The notes under the pieces: model-generated
What the model was told of the DNA's origin: nothing
The model's database searches: none
The model's input: the letters and a program-made list of their open reading frames with translations, nothing else
Part shown: positions 1 through 8,520 of the stretch, piece by piece
Layout of the letters: each line of letters opens with the position of its first letter
Numbering within the stretch: position 1 is the first letter of the stretch
Made by a program: the position numbers and the translations under genes
Assembly: GCA_028278675.1 (NCBI GenBank)
Contig: JAQAJJ010000003.1
Coordinates: 1,042-65,041, forward strand
DNA length: 64,000 nt
Source of the DNA: Candidatus Azophilus lithoversatilis
GTDB lineage: Bacteria > Pseudomonadota > Gammaproteobacteria > Pseudomonadales > Azotimanducaceae
Direction of reading: 5' to 3'

Positions 1-39
1 CCCAACGAGTACCTTGTCCAGATCGAAGAGGCTGCCTGA
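1..39 (+). CDS. 3' end of an unidentified gene
   Basis: Frame 1 is open from the window edge to a TGA at 37-39 and gives the last twelve residues PNEYLVQIEEAA. This looks like a genuine C-terminus because it is followed by about 100 bp of non-coding DNA and then a cytochrome gene on the same strand. Too little is present to name the product. Confidence 0.4.
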   Translation, partial: PNEYLVQIEEAA

Positions 40-141
40 TCCGGCAAGCCAAAGTTCCGAAAGGTTGTGAACCCCTACAGCCAATTGCAGGCGTCCGGTA
101 GTTCCTTATAATCGCGCCGCTCCGAAACCCCGGATGTTGGA

Positions 142-594
142 TTGATCGTGAAGCGGAAAATGATGCTGGTGATGGCGTCGCTGCTCGTGGGCAGCGCGGT
201 GAATGGCGGTGTTGCGGCATCCGATTCCGCCGCCGAGATTCGGGCGCGGCTCAAGCCCTTTGGCGATGTGTGTCGCACTGGGCAGGATTGCGGTGGCCTT
301 GAAGACGGGTCCGGGGCGGCGGTGAGCGCCCCCGCAGCGGCCGCGGCGGCCGGACTGAGCGGCCAGCAAATCTACGATCGGTTTTGTTTTGCCTGCCACG
401 CCACTGGCGTTGGCGAAGCGCCCCTGTTCGGTGATTTGGCGCAGTGGCAGCCGCGCATCGACCAAGGCATGGAGCAGATGCTGGCGGTATCGCTCACTGG
501 CCGGGGCCTGATGCCCCCCATGGGCACCTGCGTCACCTGCTCCGACGATGAGATGCGGGCGGCCATTCAATACATGGTGGACAGCGCTCAATAG
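142..594 (+). CDS. cytochrome c5-type monoheme c cytochrome
   Basis: A 150-residue protein carrying electrons in the periplasm. A hydrophobic stretch at residues 8-26 is a signal peptide. An Ala-rich linker (about 57-71) leads into a class I cytochrome c domain with the heme motif CFACH at 82-86. The sixth ligand is probably Met127 in LMPPMG. Cysteines 130 and 133 (CVTC) match the C-terminal disulfide that marks the c5 subfamily. The start is TTG at 142; the in-frame GTG at 148 is an alternative. The gene stands alone, followed by a hairpin and convergent comM. c5 cytochromes usually serve as diffusible donors to terminal oxidases, but the partner here is unknown. Confidence 0.88.
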   Translation: MIVKRKMMLVMASLLVGSAVNGGVAASDSAAEIRARLKPFGDVCRTGQDCGGLEDGSGAAVSAPAAAAAAGLSGQQIYDRFCFACHATGVGEAPLFGDLAQWQPRIDQGMEQMLAVSLTGRGLMPPMGTCVTCSDDEMRAAIQYMVDSAQ

Positions 595-602
595 GTTTGG
601 GC

Positions 603-647
603 CTGCGCGAACCGGCCGTTCGCGCAGCAGTTTCGCGGCGCGAAACT
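603..647. terminator. paired hairpins between cytochrome c5 and comM
   Basis: A perfect 10-bp stem (603-612 with 618-627, loop CGGCC) is followed at once by a second stem AGTTTCGC/GCGAAACT (629-636 with 640-647). The location between convergent genes suits a bidirectional terminator, but there is no clear T-run. The second hairpin resembles one at 21502-21523. Confidence 0.45.
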
Positions 648-703
648 CCGCTGGGAACAAACGGGTCCCGTTGACTTGACGGCGCCGACGCTGCGCCAGT
701 GTC

Positions 704-2236
704 TCAACGTCCTGCCATCTTCTCCCAATCGATCGCGCGGTAGCTGAGCGCCTCCGCGACTTCCCGCACGCCGATGGCTTCGGTTTGATTCAGGTCACTC
801 ACCGTCCAAGCCACCTTGATGATCTTGTGGTAGCTGCGGCCCGACAGGCGATAGGTGTCGATGGCTTGGGTGAGCAGCGCTTGGGCGGCGCTGTCGATCG
901 GGGCCTGCTTGGCGGCGATGGGGCCGGCGAGCTGGCTGTTCAAGTCCCCTTGTCGAGCCAGTTGCCGTTGGCGGACGGCGGCGACGGCTGCGGCAAGGGC
1001 GGCGGTGTCCGTGGCGGGCTCGCTGCGGTCGGCGAGCACTTCCTTGGGCAGGTTGGGCAGCCAGAGCTGCATGTCGATGCGGTCCAGCAAGGGGCCGGAT
1101 ACGCGCGCTTGGTAGGCCTGCACCTGCCGCGGCTGGCAACGGCAGGTGCCTTGGGCGCAGACCCGCCCCGCCGGGCAGGGGTTCATGGCGGCGATGAGCT
1201 GGAAGTTGGCGGGATAGGTGACTCGGTAGTTGGCGCGGGCGATGGTGGCCTGTTGGGATTCGAGCGGCTCGCGCAGGAGGTTGAGCACCCGAGGTTGAAA
1301 GTGCGGCATCTCGTCCAGGAAGAGCAAGCCATGGTGGGCGAGCGATGCCTCGCCGGGGGAGGCCTGGCCACCGCCGCCGATGATGGCGGGTGCGCTGGCC
1401 GAGTGGTGCGGGTCGCGCCAAGGGATGGCTTCGTAGGCATCGCGCATGAGGCCGGCGCTCGAATAGATGGCGGCCACCTCCAACGCCTGCGGTTCGGTGA
1501 GTTTTGGCATGAGGCTTAGCAGGCTGCGGGCGAGCATGGTCTTGCCCGCGCCCGGTGGGCCGACCATGAGGAAGTGATGGCCACCCGCAGCGGCCACCTG
1601 CAAGGCCCGTTTGGCGGTTTGCTGACCCTTCACCAAGCTCAGCAGATCGACGGCCGCCTTCGGCCCAGGCCTTGGCGAGATGCGGGCTGGTTGCGGTTTT
1701 CGTGGATCGGCCAGCAACGCGAGTACGTCGGTCAGATGGGCGCACGGAATGACCGTGCGGGAATTGACCAGCGCCGCCTCTGTCCGGTTGGCTTCCGGCA
1801 CCACCAAAATGGCGTCCTCCTCGTCCATGGCCAACGCCGCAGGCAGCACCCCTCGGGTGTGCCGCAGGGCGCCGTAGAGGCCCAACTCGGCGAGAAACTC
1901 GAAGCGGTGCAGATGCTCGGCAGGCAGTTGATTGGTGGCGGCCAGGACGCTGATGGCAATGGCGAGGTCGAAGCGTCCGCCCTGTTTGGCAAGGTCCGCC
2001 GGCGCGAGATTGACCACCACCCGGCCTTGGGGAAAGCGCAATTGATTGTTCTCTATGGCGCTGCGCACTCGGTCGCGAGCTTCGCGCACCGTGGTTTCCG
2101 GCAGCCCCACCAAGTTGAAGCGCGGCAATCCGCCACCGACGTGAGCCTCCACGGTGACCTTGGGCGCGGCCATGCCGAGCTGCGCCCGAGTGCGCACCGC
2201 GGCGTTTGACGGCTTGTTCTCCGTTGCAGTGTCCAT
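704..2236 (-). CDS. comM: ComM/YifB-family Mg-chelatase-like AAA+ ATPase
   Basis: A 510-residue AAA+ protein of the ComM family, a hexameric helicase that promotes branch migration when DNA taken up by transformation is integrated. The N-terminal domain (about 14-180) carries the family pattern RAQLG...NLVGLPE. Walker A GPPGAGKT lies at 226-233 and Walker B LLFLDEM at about 300, followed by the Mg-chelatase-like C-terminal domain with a CPAG...C cysteine cluster. Length is normal. It stands alone on the minus strand, facing the cytochrome gene. Its presence is consistent with natural competence but does not prove it. Confidence 0.93.
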   Translation of the reverse strand: MDTATENKPSNAAVRTRAQLGMAAPKVTVEAHVGGGLPRFNLVGLPETTVREARDRVRSAIENNQLRFPQGRVVVNLAPADLAKQGGRFDLAIAISVLAATNQLPAEHLHRFEFLAELGLYGALRHTRGVLPAALAMDEEDAILVVPEANRTEAALVNSRTVIPCAHLTDVLALLADPRKPQPARISPRPGPKAAVDLLSLVKGQQTAKRALQVAAAGGHHFLMVGPPGAGKTMLARSLLSLMPKLTEPQALEVAAIYSSAGLMRDAYEAIPWRDPHHSASAPAIIGGGGQASPGEASLAHHGLLFLDEMPHFQPRVLNLLREPLESQQATIARANYRVTYPANFQLIAAMNPCPAGRVCAQGTCRCQPRQVQAYQARVSGPLLDRIDMQLWLPNLPKEVLADRSEPATDTAALAAAVAAVRQRQLARQGDLNSQLAGPIAAKQAPIDSAAQALLTQAIDTYRLSGRSYHKIIKVAWTVSDLNQTEAIGVREVAEALSYRAIDWEKMAGR

Positions 2237-2811
2237 GGTTGAGTCGCCTTGAGCGGTCGTCTGGATGGCTTGGTGGTTTGAGGACTGACCATGCTAGGGG
2301 GCGATTTCGGCGTTCTCTACGGCCAATCTCGCAACGGGTTGTGCGAGATGTCGCAGCGTCTTGCCCTGTCATTGCGCATTTCCCTGCACCATTGCGGGGC
2401 ATTGGTGGCAGGGCAGCGCTCTTTGGAGCGCCGCTGCGAGGGCGGGACGCCCGGTCCGAGGAGCCCGCTTCGAACAGCGCCTCTGGGATTGAGGGCATCT
2501 TGCCCTCGCATTGAGCCATGGAACCCCAGTCGAAGGTGGGGTGCCCCTGAGCCGAAGCTACCCGCCCGACGGCGCAGCCTCCCAGCCCGACCTATTCACG
2601 AATGAACTTGGCGAGGTCGGGCTAGTGTCCTGTCCCGCAAATAAGTGGGTTTTAGGCGCTAGGCCGTTTGGGTTCCCGGCAAGGCGCGACAACGCCGTGT
2701 GAGCAAGGCGGCCGGGGGCCGAAACGGCCACGAATAATCACACTTATTTGCGGGACAGGACACTAGGGCCCGTTGATGCCGGCTTTTGGACAGGCTCTTC
2801 TTTTTTGGCAC
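2237..2811. other. 575-bp region between divergent comM and torF
   Basis: No credible gene is seen here. The stretch holds a short palindrome GAGGGC-N5-GCCCTC (2491-2507), the sequence CGGGACGCCCGGTCCGAG at 2443-2460 that recurs nearly unchanged at 52857-52874, and a MITE-like element at 2622-2766. The remaining reading frames are short and mutually inconsistent. Confidence 0.6.
2622..2766. mobile_element. MITE-like element 1 with 26-bp perfect inverted ends
   Basis: The first 26 bases (2622-2647, beginning CTAGTGTCCTGTCCCGC) are the exact reverse complement of the last 26 (2741-2766). Both ends begin or finish with CTAG. This can be read as a TA target duplication inside a CTAG site (IS630/Tc1-mariner-like) or as a 4-bp CTAG duplication (IS5-like). 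The core of about 93 bp has no gene, so mobility would depend on a transposase elsewhere. The right end lies 46 bp before the candidate sigma-54 promoter of the nitrogen operon. Confidence 0.8.
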
Positions 2812-2828
2812 TTGGCACGAATCCTGAT
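2812..2828 (+). promoter_or_regulatory. candidate sigma-54 (-24/-12) promoter
   Basis: TTGGCACGAATCCTGAT matches the -24 block TTGGCACG perfectly. The -12 block has CTGAT where TTGCW is typical, so the -12 GC is imperfect. Position about 75 bp before the porin/glnK/amtB genes fits NtrC-dependent control of nitrogen uptake. No clear NtrC palindrome was found upstream. Confidence 0.55.
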
Positions 2829-2903
2829 TGTTAACAGCTTCGTCCCTTTGGACGCAGGGCCGCCTTGGTGGCTCATCCACAAACTTGAGACAGGGGTTCA
2901 TCC

Positions 2904-3617
2904 ATGAAGAGACTACTCGTGAGTTTGCTGGCCCTTGCCGCTGGCGCCGCCTCGGCTGCGGAGTTTTCCGGCAACGTGACCTATGCAACCGACTACCGCT
3001 TTCGCGGCATTTCCCAAGGCGACCGCTCCCAGGCCATTCAGGGCGGATTCGACATTGAACTGGAGAATGGCCTCTATTTCGGCACTTGGGCATCCAACGT
3101 GGCGGCTTGGTCCGGCGGCACCATTGAGACCGACTACTACGGTGGTTTCACCGGTGCCATCTCCGACAGCGCCTCCTACGACGTTGGGGTGCTCTACTAC
3201 GGCTACCCGGAGGATGACGCCTCCCCGGACCTCGACTACGTTGAGGTGTACGGCAGCGTCAGCATCCAGGACTTCACCCTTGGCGCCGCCTTCTCCAACG
3301 ACTACTTCGCCGGCACGGACACCTTCTGGTATCTGTACGGTGACTATTCCTTCGGCCTCGTCGAGAACATCTCCCTCGACCTCCACTTGGGCTGGAACAT
3401 CTTCGATGGCAAGTCCGGTGGCGCCGCCTTCGGCATCGGCGACGTCGACGATCCCGAGAGCAGCTACATCGACTACTCCGTGGGCCTGGGCACTTCCGGG
3501 ATGGGCCTTGACTGGGGCATCGCCCTCGTCGGCACCAACCTGAGCAAGAGCGAGTGCTTCGATGGCTTCTCGGGATGTGACACCACGGTCGTGGTTTCGG
3601 TATCGAAAAGCCTGTAA
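2904..3617 (+). CDS. TorF/Gcw_chp-family outer-membrane beta-barrel protein
   Basis: A 237-residue exported protein with a signal peptide ending around ASA-AE (18-20). The rest alternates short aromatic beta strands with Gly/Asp-rich turns and ends in an outer-membrane-like C-terminus. The opening motif NVTYATDYRFRGISQ is typical of the TIGR02001 (Gcw_chp/TorF) family. That family commonly sits next to glnK-amtB, as here, suggesting a porin for small nitrogen solutes; the substrate is not proven. Start ATG at 2904 follows ACAGGGG. It is probably the first gene of a nitrogen-regulated operon with glnK (78 bp downstream). Confidence 0.85.
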   Translation: MKRLLVSLLALAAGAASAAEFSGNVTYATDYRFRGISQGDRSQAIQGGFDIELENGLYFGTWASNVAAWSGGTIETDYYGGFTGAISDSASYDVGVLYYGYPEDDASPDLDYVEVYGSVSIQDFTLGAAFSNDYFAGTDTFWYLYGDYSFGLVENISLDLHLGWNIFDGKSGGAAFGIGDVDDPESSYIDYSVGLGTSGMGLDWGIALVGTNLSKSECFDGFSGCDTTVVVSVSKSL

Positions 3618-3665
3618 TTGAGCGAAAATCCTTTTGCGCTGCTTGTAAGCTAGGGGCAGCGCTGA

Positions 3666-4034
<369 letters not shown>

Positions 4035-4061
4035 CGCCGGACTCACACTGGAGAAAAGACT

Positions 4062-5306
4062 GTGGAAGATCTGATTCAAACCAACTATGCGCTCGACACC
4101 TTCTACTTTTTGGTCATGGGGGTGTTGGTGATGTTCATGGCGCCGGGCTTTGCCATGCTCGAAGCTGGCATGGTTCGCGCCAAGAACACCTCGGAGATTC
4201 TCACCAAGAACGTCGCGCTGTTCGCGATCGCCTGCATCATGTACATGATCTGCGGCTACGCGATCATGTACCCGGGCGGGGGTGAAGGCGCCTGGCTGCC
4301 CATCCTGGGTCTCGGCATCGGCGAGGAGCACACCGCAGAGGCGGTGCTGGCCTCGGGCGGTGACACCTACTATTCGGCCCGCTCGGACTACTTCTTCCAA
4401 GTGGTGTTCGTGGCGACGGCGATGTCCATCGTCTCCGGCGCCGTGGCGGAACGCATGAAGCTCTGGGCATTCCTGGCGTTTGCGGTGGTGATGACCGGCT
4501 TCATCTATCCCGTGCAGGGCTTTTGGAAGTGGGGCGGCGGTGCCTTGGACGCGCTCGGCTTCGTGGATTTCGCAGGTTCCGGCGTGGTCCACATGTGCGG
4601 CGCCACCGCGGCCTTGGCCGGCGTGCTGCTGCTTGGGCCGCGCAGCGGCAAGTACGGCGCGGACGGCAAGGTGAACGCCCTGCCCGGCGCCAACATGCCG
4701 TTGGCAACGCTCGGCATGTTCATCCTCTGGTTCGGCTGGTTCGGCTTCAACGGCGGTTCGGAACTCATGGTCAGCAACGTCGGCGAGGCCAATGCGGTGG
4801 CGCAGGTGTTCGTCAACACCAACATCGCCGCCTGCGGCGGCTTGGTGGCGGCGCTCATCCTCGCCCGTCTGCTGTTCGGCAAGGCCGACCTCACCATGGC
4901 GTTGAATGGCGCTCTGGCCGGGCTGGTCTCGATCACCGCGTCGCCGCTGTCGGGCACCATTGAGTTGTCCCTGTTGGTCGGCGCAGTTGGCGGTGTCCTG
5001 GTGGTGTTCTCCATCACCTTGCTCGACAAGCTCAAGATCGACGATCCGGTGGGCGCCATTTCGGTGCACGGTTCGGCCGGCATCTGGGGGCTGCTGGCCG
5101 CCTGCCTGACCGACCCCGAGGCGACCTTGGGGGCGCAGCTGATCGGTATCGTGGCGATCTTCGCCTGGACCTTCATCGCCAGCTTCATCGTCTGGTACGT
5201 CCTCAAGATGGCGATGGGCATCCGCATCTCCCAGGATGAGGAGTACACCGGCGCCGACCTGGCCGAGACCGGCATCGAGGCCTACCCGGAGTTCGTCAAG
5301 GCTTAA
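4062..5306 (+). CDS. amtB: ammonium transporter AmtB
   Basis: A 414-residue inner-membrane protein with about 11 membrane segments that forms a trimeric ammonium/ammonia channel. Hallmarks are the first-helix region MAPGFAMLEAGMVR, the twin pore histidines (in GSGVVHMCG near 177 and ISVHGSAGIWG near 337) and a C-terminal cytoplasmic tail that GlnK would contact. It starts at GTG 4062 after GGAG and is co-transcribed with glnK. Unlike E. coli AmtB it shows no long cleaved signal peptide. A strong intrinsic terminator follows. Confidence 0.96.
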   Translation: MEDLIQTNYALDTFYFLVMGVLVMFMAPGFAMLEAGMVRAKNTSEILTKNVALFAIACIMYMICGYAIMYPGGGEGAWLPILGLGIGEEHTAEAVLASGGDTYYSARSDYFFQVVFVATAMSIVSGAVAERMKLWAFLAFAVVMTGFIYPVQGFWKWGGGALDALGFVDFAGSGVVHMCGATAALAGVLLLGPRSGKYGADGKVNALPGANMPLATLGMFILWFGWFGFNGGSELMVSNVGEANAVAQVFVNTNIAACGGLVAALILARLLFGKADLTMALNGALAGLVSITASPLSGTIELSLLVGAVGGVLVVFSITLLDKLKIDDPVGAISVHGSAGIWGLLAACLTDPEATLGAQLIGIVAIFAWTFIASFIVWYVLKMAMGIRISQDEEYTGADLAETGIEAYPEFVKA

Positions 5307-5349
5307 GCACCACTCCCATCAGCGGCCGAGTTGGGAAGCAACTCGATCA

Positions 5350-5429
5350 CTTCGCCGGAGGCTGAGCCTCCGGCGAAGCGTGGACAGCAAGCGCCTTGGG
5401 CGGGATACTCGCCCAAGGCGTTTTCTTTT
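5350..5429 (+). terminator. tandem hairpins and intrinsic terminator after amtB
   Basis: A 13-bp perfect stem with TGA loop (5350-5362 with 5366-5378) is followed by an 11-bp perfect stem (5392-5402 with 5410-5420) and the T-rich run TTTTCTTTT. The second hairpin is a textbook rho-independent terminator ending the nitrogen operon. Confidence 0.9.
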
Positions 5430-5454
5430 GCGGACGGACCAAGGCTGACGAGAT

Positions 5455-5534
5455 GATGCCTCAGACCAACAATTGGGCGGTCGCCGGGCGCAAGAATTGA
5501 CTGACTTTGCAATCTGTTCCCGCGATCAAGGAAA
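5455..5534 (+). repeat. approximately 80-bp dispersed repeat, copy A
   Basis: This block beginning ATGCCTCAGACCAAC and ending near TTCCCGCGATCAAG aligns without gaps to 47303-47382, with roughly three-quarters identity by eye. It lies just before thrC. There is no coding potential of its own. Confidence 0.65.
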
Positions 5535-5548
5535 CTGGAGGGACGGCG

Positions 5549-6910
5549 ATGCGCTACATCAGCACCCGCGGGCAAACCGAGCCGCTTCGCTTCAGCGACG
5601 CGGTCATCACTGGCTTGGCACCGGATGGCGGGCTGCTGGTTCCTCAACGCATCCCCGAAGTTGGCCGCGAACTCAACGAGCTCTCGAAGCTCGGCTTCAC
5701 CGGCTTGGCGAAGGCGGTCCTGCCCCGCTTCATCGATGACATACCGCCAGCGGATATTGGAGCGCTGGTCGATGCGGCCTACGCGGATTTCGACTGCGCC
5801 GAGGTCGTGGAACTGCGCCGGGCCGGCGCCGTTCAAGTGCTGGAGCTCTTCCACGGCCCCACCCTGTCCTTCAAGGACATTGCCTTGCAGTTCCTAGGCC
5901 GGTTGTTCGCCTACATCCTCAAGGCCAGAGGCGAGCGGCTCAACCTGATCGGCGCCACCAGCGGCGACACCGGCAGCGCCGCCATCGCCGGTGTGCGCGG
6001 TCAACCGGACATCAACATCTTCATCATGTACCCCTTGGGCCGTATCAGCCGCCTGCAGGAACTCCAGATGACCACGGTGGCGGACGCCAACGTTCACTGC
6101 TTAGGCATTCAGGGCAGCTTTGACGACTGCCAAACGCTGCTTAAGGACGTCTTTGGCGACCTTGAATTCAAGCGGCGGCTGTCCCTCGGCGCCGTCAATT
6201 CGGTGAATTGGGCGCGGGTGCTCGCCCAAGTTCTCTACTACGGCTACGCCAGCCTGCGCAGTCCGGCACCGCCCTCGTTTTGCGTGCCCACGGGCAACTT
6301 CGGCAACGTCTTTGCGGGCTACATCGCCAAGCGCATGGGCTTTCCAATCGACAAGCTGATCGTTGCCACCAACGAAAACGACATCCTGTCGGTGTTCTTC
6401 GCCTCCGGCCTCTACCGCCGGGGCGAGGTCCGCTTCACGATCTCACCGGCCATGGACATTCAGGTGGCCAGCAACTTCGAGCGTTTTTTGCACTACCACC
6501 TGGATGGCGACGCCGAGGCCTTGAGGGCGTTCATGGCCGACTTCCAAACCAAGGGCGAAGCGCGGCTGCCGCCGCCGGGCGATGCGGTGTTCATGGCCAC
6601 CGCGGTCGATGCGGGCGGTACCCTTGAGGCCATCCGAGAGGTGCATCGGACCACGGGCTATGTGGCGGACCCGCATACCGCGGTCGGGCTGGCCGCCGCC
6701 CGCCGCCTGTCGGTGCCGGGCCCGGTGGTCTGCATGGGGGCCGCGCATCCGGCCAAGTTCCCGGAAGCGGTCAACGAAGCCGTCGGCGAGCCGGTCGCCG
6801 TTCACTCGGTCTTGGAGTCACTGCGCGGGCTGCCGGAACGCCGCACGATGCTGAAGGTCGAGGCCGAGGCAGTCAAAGCATTCATTGAAACCAAGGTGGT
6901 TTCGGGTTAA
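5549..6910 (+). CDS. thrC: threonine synthase
   Basis: A 453-residue PLP enzyme making threonine from O-phosphohomoserine, the last step of the pathway. The N-terminus MRYISTRGQ is typical of the E. coli-type long form, and the PLP lysine sits in HGPTLSFKD near residue 107. ATSGDTGSAA is the phosphate-binding loop. The ATG at 5549 has a GGAGGGA ribosome-binding site; an in-frame upstream ATG at 5507 lacks one and lies in the dispersed repeat. No homoserine kinase or dehydrogenase gene adjoins it. The 3' end overlaps convergent yigB by 4 bp. Confidence 0.95.
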   Translation: MRYISTRGQTEPLRFSDAVITGLAPDGGLLVPQRIPEVGRELNELSKLGFTGLAKAVLPRFIDDIPPADIGALVDAAYADFDCAEVVELRRAGAVQVLELFHGPTLSFKDIALQFLGRLFAYILKARGERLNLIGATSGDTGSAAIAGVRGQPDINIFIMYPLGRISRLQELQMTTVADANVHCLGIQGSFDDCQTLLKDVFGDLEFKRRLSLGAVNSVNWARVLAQVLYYGYASLRSPAPPSFCVPTGNFGNVFAGYIAKRMGFPIDKLIVATNENDILSVFFASGLYRRGEVRFTISPAMDIQVASNFERFLHYHLDGDAEALRAFMADFQTKGEARLPPPGDAVFMATAVDAGGTLEAIREVHRTTGYVADPHTAVGLAAARRLSVPGPVVCMGAAHPAKFPEAVNEAVGEPVAVHSVLESLRGLPERRTMLKVEAEAVKAFIETKVVSG

Positions 6911-7629
6911 AGCGCCTCAATCCGCTCCACGGCTTCCAACAATTCGTCTAGGTGAGCGATTTCCACGGTGGCCGGGGCGGTGGCGGGCTCCTCCCGCATG
7001 GCCTGCTGAACGGGGCCGTTAATCCAGATGGTGTGCAATCCCAACTGGGCGGCGCCGGCGATGTCGTCGATCGGGTGGTCGCCGATGTGTGCCACCTCAT
7101 GGGGTGCTGCCCCAGTGTGCCGCAATGCCGCTTCAAACAGTTCTGGAGCTGGCTTGCTGGCACCCACGTCGGCGGCGCAGAAGCTGAAGGAGAAGTAACG
7201 GTCGAGCTTCAGCCGCTTGGGGTCCGCGTTGCCGTTGGTGAGCGAACCCAAGGCGTAGCGGCGCGACAGGTTGGCGAGCGCCCTCAAGGCGCCATCGAAA
7301 AACTCGATGTTGTGGCGCGCCTCAATGAGCACGTCGAACGCTCGCGCCGCCAACTGCCGGGCTTGGGCCTCCCCTTGGCCCGATTGACGCATCACCTGTT
7401 GGAGAATGGCCACCCGCAGGCTGGAAATGTCGTGCGCCAATTGGGGCTGTTCGGCAATCAGGCGGCTGCGCATGGCCATGAGGTCCGCCCCGTTCCGATA
7501 GACTGCCGCCGCTGCGGGAATCTCCGCTTCAAGCCAGGCGACCAGACGCCGTTCCGCCCCGTCAATGACCGTGCGCACGTTCCACAGCGTATTGTCCAAG
7601 TCGAAGGTGATGACTCGCAGGCGCGGCAT
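6907..7629 (-). CDS. yigB: HAD-family phosphatase, YigB-like
   Basis: A 240-residue HAD-IA hydrolase. Motif I is DLDNT (Asp10 nucleophile, Asp12), motif II the TNGN region, motif III a Lys in GASKPAPELF, and motif IV the acidic GDHPIDDI. It is last in the lysA-dapF-DUF484-xerC-yigB cluster, 12 bp after xerC. YigB of E. coli is a flavin-mononucleotide and riboflavin-pathway intermediate phosphatase. The same role is plausible here, but HAD substrates are hard to predict. Confidence 0.82.
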   Translation of the reverse strand: MPRLRVITFDLDNTLWNVRTVIDGAERRLVAWLEAEIPAAAAVYRNGADLMAMRSRLIAEQPQLAHDISSLRVAILQQVMRQSGQGEAQARQLAARAFDVLIEARHNIEFFDGALRALANLSRRYALGSLTNGNADPKRLKLDRYFSFSFCAADVGASKPAPELFEAALRHTGAAPHEVAHIGDHPIDDIAGAAQLGLHTIWINGPVQQAMREEPATAPATVEIAHLDELLEAVERIEAL

Positions 7630-7641
7630 GGGCAGGTGCCG

Positions 7642-8520
7642 TCAATCCGTCTGCCTATCCGCTCTGGGGTGGGCCGCGTCATAGACCTTGGCCAGATGCT
7701 GAAAATCCAAGTGAGTGTAGATTTGGGTGGTGGCGATGTCGGCGTGGCCGAGCATTTCCTGCACGGCGCGCAGGTCGCCGGACGATTCGAGAACGTGGCT
7801 GGCGAAGCTGTGCCGCAACAGGTGCGGATGCAGCACGTTGCTGCCGAGGCGGGCTTGTCCCCAGCGCTTGAGGCGCTGCTGAACGGTGCGCGGGCTGACC
7901 CGCTTGCCGTTCCGGGTGACGAACAGCGCGGCGCTGGGTTCGACCTCTGAGCGGGTGGCCAAATAGGACTCGATGGCCGCAATCGACTGGGTGCCTAAGG
8001 GCACGATGCGGGTCTTCTCGCCCTTGCCGGTCACCCGGACCATGCCGTTGGCGAGATTCAGGTTGTGGATGTCGATGCGCACCAGCTCGCTGAGCCGGAT
8101 GCCGCTGCCGTACAGCAGCTCGATCATCGCCAAGTCGCGCTTTTCCAGCGCGTTGCTGGGCTTGGCGTCGAAGAGCTTGGCGGTCAGGTCGGCGTCCAGG
8201 GTGTTGGGCAGGCGGTTGCCGCGCTTGGGCGACTGGACGCTGGCAGCCGGATTGGCGTTGACGATGCCCTGCTTCTCCAAGTAGCGGAAGAAGCTGCGCA
8301 GGCTGGAGAGCAGGCGCTGGCAGGTTCGCGGGCTCGCGCCACGGCTGCGCAGCTTCACCACCATCGAGGCAACTTGGCTGCGGTCGATCTTGCCCCAAGC
8401 CGTGCCGTTGGCGGCAACGAATTGCTCAATGTCGCGTTGGTAAGCCCTCAGGGTATGGGCCGAATAGCGCTTCTCGAAGGTCAGGTAGTCCAGAAAGCCG
8501 CGCAGATGCTTATCCATCAT
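7642..8520 (-). CDS. xerC: site-specific tyrosine recombinase XerC
   Basis: A 292-residue tyrosine recombinase that, with XerD, resolves chromosome dimers at dif during division. An N-terminal SAM-like DNA-binding domain (about 1-90) precedes the catalytic domain with Arg in GSGIRLSEL, Lys in GKGEKTR, HLLRHSFASH and the nucleophile Tyr in TTQIYTH. The start ATG at 8520 overlaps the DUF484 stop by one base (TGATG). An open frame extends 73 codons further upstream but would overlap DUF484. Gene order confirms XerC rather than XerD. Confidence 0.95.
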   Translation of the reverse strand: MMDKHLRGFLDYLTFEKRYSAHTLRAYQRDIEQFVAANGTAWGKIDRSQVASMVVKLRSRGASPRTCQRLLSSLRSFFRYLEKQGIVNANPAASVQSPKRGNRLPNTLDADLTAKLFDAKPSNALEKRDLAMIELLYGSGIRLSELVRIDIHNLNLANGMVRVTGKGEKTRIVPLGTQSIAAIESYLATRSEVEPSAALFVTRNGKRVSPRTVQQRLKRWGQARLGSNVLHPHLLRHSFASHVLESSGDLRAVQEMLGHADIATTQIYTHLDFQHLAKVYDAAHPRADRQTD

